From Halobacteriovorax sp. (GTDB lineage: Bacteria > Bdellovibrionota > Bacteriovoracia > Bacteriovoracales > Bacteriovoracaceae), in contig NZAF01000100.1 of NCBI GenBank assembly GCA_002686115.1, positions 1-7,689 on the forward strand: a stretch of 7,689 nt of DNA. Reading direction: 5' to 3'. Below, one piece after another: positions 5,250 through 7,689 of the stretch. The notes beneath the pieces were generated by a model. It was not told where the DNA came from. It saw nothing but the letters and a program-made list of their open reading frames with translations, and ran no database searches. Numbering within the stretch: position 1 is the stretch's first letter; each line of letters opens with the position of its first letter. Both the position numbers and the translations under genes were made by a program.

Positions 5250-7689
5250 GTGAAGATCAAAAGCTATCTTTATAAGAAATATTTTTTTTCTCTTTTCGTT
5301 CTGGCATTCTTAGCATCATGTCAAAGCTCCGTTGAGCCTGAAGATCAAGGTCGTTTTGGAGAAGTTCCAGAACCCCCACCTACTGTCATTACTTTTGACC
5401 CTATTTCAAATATTGCTGGTCCCGAAGGAGGTGCGGCCGTCACCCCGGCACTAAATTGTAATTCAACAGATGGAACTTCTCCTGATTTCTATAGTGTCAT
5501 TGATGACAATGCAGGAGTTGATTGTCGAGTCATAACTGGAAATATAATTCTTTGTGAAATAGGTACCTTTACAGGCCATAGTAATCAAACTGTTACTCTC
5601 AATGCTTATTGTAATTATCCTGAAGACGGCAAGTCTCAAACTTTTACTTTAACCGTAATTGATGTGAACCAAGCACCAATTCTTAATTCAACATCTAATC
5701 AGACGATCTATGTTGAAAACCCTATCACGACGATAGACTTCAGTGATGGTGGTGATGAGAGAGATGCTGATAATGATCCCATTTCTTATTCTTGTACTTT
5801 CACTGGAGGCGCCTATACTAGTGCAACAAACTGTTCTAGTCTTCCAGGTGTCGTAAATTTTAATTCAAGCCTTGGAACTCTCTCATGGACTCCAAATATC
5901 ACTGCTGCCAACGGAACAAGCTCAGTTGATTATAGTTTTACCGTTATAGGTAGTGATGACCAGTCGCCTGTTTTATTTGATACACAGAACTTTACGATTA
6001 CTGTGAAGTCAGTTGTTGCACCAACATATGTTTCAACGAACCCTGCAAGTCCAAATAATTCTTCAACCACTCCTCTAGTCATTGGAACATCATCTGCCGA
6101 TACAGCAAATATCAATCTCTATACAACCTCATCGTGTTCAGCAGTGAGTATTATCGGTACAGGAAATAAGGCTGATTGGGATAGCACAGGGGTGACGGCG
6201 TCAGTCTCAGCAAATGCAACAACACCAATTTATGCTCAAGCTGTTGATGGAAGTGGAAATAAATCAATCTGTGTTTTTATGACGAATTACACTCATGATA
6301 ATATTGGGCCAACAGATCCTACTTTTATTTCTATTACTCCTACTTCTCCTTCTAATTCTTCAACGACTCCTTCAATTATAGGAGGAAGTTCTACTGATAC
6401 AGTCACCGTTAATATGTTTAGTGATGCTGGTTGTTCAACTCAAATTGGAACTGATACTAAAGCGGGTTTTGAAGGCTCGGGTGTCACCGTTTCAGTAAGT
6501 GCGAATACTGTAACAAGTATATATGCTCGGGCGCTAGACTCTCTTGGAAATCCATCAAATTGTGTTCCTATGACAAACTATGAACATGATAATATTGCTC
6601 CAAGTGCTCCTGGGTTTGTAAGTACATCACCAAGCTCTCCTTCAAGTAGTGTCATCTCCCCAAATGTAATTGGTAGCGCTTCTACAGATACTGTGACAAT
6701 AAATCTTTTTAGTGATGTTACTTGTTCAACTTCAATTGGATCGGGAACCCGTTCTACTTTTATAGGTTCTGGAATTGTGGCAAGCGCATCTCCAAATGCA
6801 ACGACTTCAATTTATGCTGAATCTGTTGATAGCGCTGGTAATGCTTCAGCTTGTACTCTTTTAACAAGTTACACTCATGATAACACTCCTCCTAGTGATC
6901 CTGTTTTTTCTTCAACCACACCAGTGAGTCCAAGTAGCAGTGTCGTTAGTCCAAACGTCATTGGAACAAGTTCTGTCGATACTCAAACCGTTACAATTTA
7001 TAGCGACAATATTTGTGGTGTTAGTGTTGGCTCAGATACAAAGGCCACATTTGAAGGTGCTGGGATTAGTACGACACTCTCGCCAAATTCAACGACGAAT
7101 CTTTATGCTAAAGCTTTTGATAGTCTTGGCAATGCTTCAAATTGTGTCTTCTTTACAAATTATACTCATGACAACACACCACCAAATGATCCTGCTTTTG
7201 TTAGTACCACACCTAATAGTCCAAATAATTCAAGTACAACTCCATCAGTTATTGGAACGGCTTCAGCAGATACAGTGACAGTTAATCTTTTTTCTGAAAA
7301 TACATGTACGACAGGAATTGGAAGTGGCACAAAAGCAAATTTTGAAAGTGGCGGAATTAGTGTAACGGCCAGTGCGAATGCCTCTACGACAATTTATGGT
7401 GAAGCAGTTGACTCACTTGGAAACACATCTAATTGTGTTTTACTTGTAAATTATATTCATGATAACACTCCCCCAACTGATCCTGTCTTTAGTTCTTCAA
7501 GCCCTTCAAGCCCAAGCAATATTGATACGACACCACAGATTATTGGAACAAGTTCAGCTGATACCGTTACATTAAATCTTCATAATAATGCTTCATGCTC
7601 AAGTCAAATTGGAACAGGAACAAAAGCTCTTTTTGAAGGAGCAGGTATTGAAGCGACTGTTTCTGCTGAGTCGACAACGGCCATTTATG
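5250..7689 (+). CDS. Large surface lipoprotein with tandem 97-residue Ig-like repeats (3' end outside window)
   Basis: The frame is open from GTG 5250 to the window edge: 813 complete codons, no stop. A stop at 5238-5240 lies in frame just upstream and no ATG occurs before the lipobox, so GTG is the likely start, though only a weak AAGG (5231-5234) precedes it. Residues 1-23 are a signal peptide with lipobox LASC and acylated Cys24, followed by Gln, so outer-membrane anchoring is likely. A short Pro-rich linker (about 41-46) leads to an Ig-like domain (about 47-139, four Cys). Next is a cadherin/He_PIG-like domain (about 140-254, starting NQAPIL, with DADNDPISYSC, LGTLSWTP and a closing FTVIGSDD). 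From 255 the protein is a tandem array of 97-residue repeats rich in Ser, Thr, Asn and Pro. Such proteins are typically stalk-like surface adhesins. No enzyme domain is seen; one could follow downstream. Confidence 0.9.
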   Translation, partial: MKIKSYLYKKYFFSLFVLAFLASCQSSVEPEDQGRFGEVPEPPPTVITFDPISNIAGPEGGAAVTPALNCNSTDGTSPDFYSVIDDNAGVDCRVITGNIILCEIGTFTGHSNQTVTLNAYCNYPEDGKSQTFTLTVIDVNQAPILNSTSNQTIYVENPITTIDFSDGGDERDADNDPISYSCTFTGGAYTSATNCSSLPGVVNFNSSLGTLSWTPNITAANGTSSVDYSFTVIGSDDQSPVLFDTQNFTITVKSVVAPTYVSTNPASPNNSSTTPLVIGTSSADTANINLYTTSSCSAVSIIGTGNKADWDSTGVTASVSANATTPIYAQAVDGSGNKSICVFMTNYTHDNIGPTDPTFISITPTSPSNSSTTPSIIGGSSTDTVTVNMFSDAGCSTQIGTDTKAGFEGSGVTVSVSANTVTSIYARALDSLGNPSNCVPMTNYEHDNIAPSAPGFVSTSPSSPSSSVISPNVIGSASTDTVTINLFSDVTCSTSIGSGTRSTFIGSGIVASASPNATTSIYAESVDSAGNASACTLLTSYTHDNTPPSDPVFSSTTPVSPSSSVVSPNVIGTSSVDTQTVTIYSDNICGVSVGSDTKATFEGAGISTTLSPNSTTNLYAKAFDSLGNASNCVFFTNYTHDNTPPNDPAFVSTTPNSPNNSSTTPSVIGTASADTVTVNLFSENTCTTGIGSGTKANFESGGISVTASANASTTIYGEAVDSLGNTSNCVLLVNYIHDNTPPTDPVFSSSSPSSPSNIDTTPQIIGTSSADTVTLNLHNNASCSSQIGTGTKALFEGAGIEATVSAESTTAIY
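6012..7689 (+). repeat. Tandem array of 291-bp (97-residue) Ig-like repeats, six units with the last cut
   Basis: Units begin at 6012, 6303, 6594, 6885, 7176 and 7467. The HDN codons that close each unit fall at 6294, 6585, 6876, 7167 and 7458, exactly 291 bases apart. The consensus starts P.DP.F.STTP.SPSNS, continues through TP.VIGTSSADTVTVNLFS, C..IGSGTKA.FEGSGI and ANATT.IYA.AVDSLGN, and ends S.C...TNYTHDN. Two cysteines recur at unit positions 44 and 87 (42 in unit 1), compatible with one disulfide per domain. The A.DSLGN.S motif resembles the A.DaaGN.S strand of bacterial Ig-like domains. The units differ at many positions, so the array is not a very recent amplification. The sixth unit runs 74 residues to the edge. 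Confidence 0.93.

Noticed and set aside
5930..6115. A 61-codon - strand frame
   Set aside because: It is antisense to the lipoprotein coding region, with no ribosome site or recognisable motif.
6940..7278. A 112-codon + strand frame inside the repeat region
   Set aside because: It lies wholly within the repeat lipoprotein in another frame; its Leu/Gln/Val-rich product reflects the Ser/Thr codon repeats read one base off.
6012..7689. Regularly spaced repeats considered as a CRISPR array
   Set aside because: The period is 291 bases, the repeats are diverged, and the whole stretch is one open reading frame with protein-level conservation.

Overview
The window is AT-rich bacterial DNA with lipoprotein and secreted-protein genes, short intergenic gaps and strong Rho-independent terminators. 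The mix of a CarD-like regulator, an RRM protein, orphan secreted proteins and a large Ig-like-repeat lipoprotein would suit a Gram-negative predatory or marine lineage of the Bacteriovorax/Halobacteriovorax type (Bdellovibrionota). That placement is an inference from gene style; no taxonomic marker such as rRNA is present.

Layout. (1) 1-~160: the 3' end of an IS30-family insertion sequence. (2) 265-1937, + strand: two tandem paralogous secreted proteins of about 235 residues, about 64% identical, each with its own terminator. Each protein is an internal duplication of a cysteine-containing module ending in FCPxxxxPF. I do not recognise the family. (3) 2009-5127, - strand: in transcription order, a lipoprotein of the NAPE-PLD/RomA-like metallo-beta-lactamase fold, a stand-alone response-regulator receiver, a CarD/CdnL-like RNA-polymerase-binding protein whose 3' end overlaps an RRM RNA-binding protein, a terminator, then uracil-DNA glycosylase (ung). 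ung converges on the second secreted gene, and the two share a perfectly palindromic terminator. (4) 5250 to the right edge, + strand: the N-terminal 813 codons of a very large surface lipoprotein. It has a lipobox, two Ig/cadherin-like domains, then a tandem array of exactly 97-residue Ig-like repeats (five complete, a sixth cut by the window edge).

How the genes relate. The CarD-like and RRM genes are translationally coupled and probably form one regulatory transcription unit. The receiver has a possible promoter of its own, with palindromes over it. The metallo-hydrolase and the repeat lipoprotein are divergently transcribed from a 122-bp gap and are both predicted to be lipid-anchored in the envelope. 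ung is ordinary base-excision repair. The items most likely to be new are the paralogous secreted pair and the 97-residue repeat lipoprotein. No CRISPR array, tRNA, rRNA or recognised riboswitch was seen.
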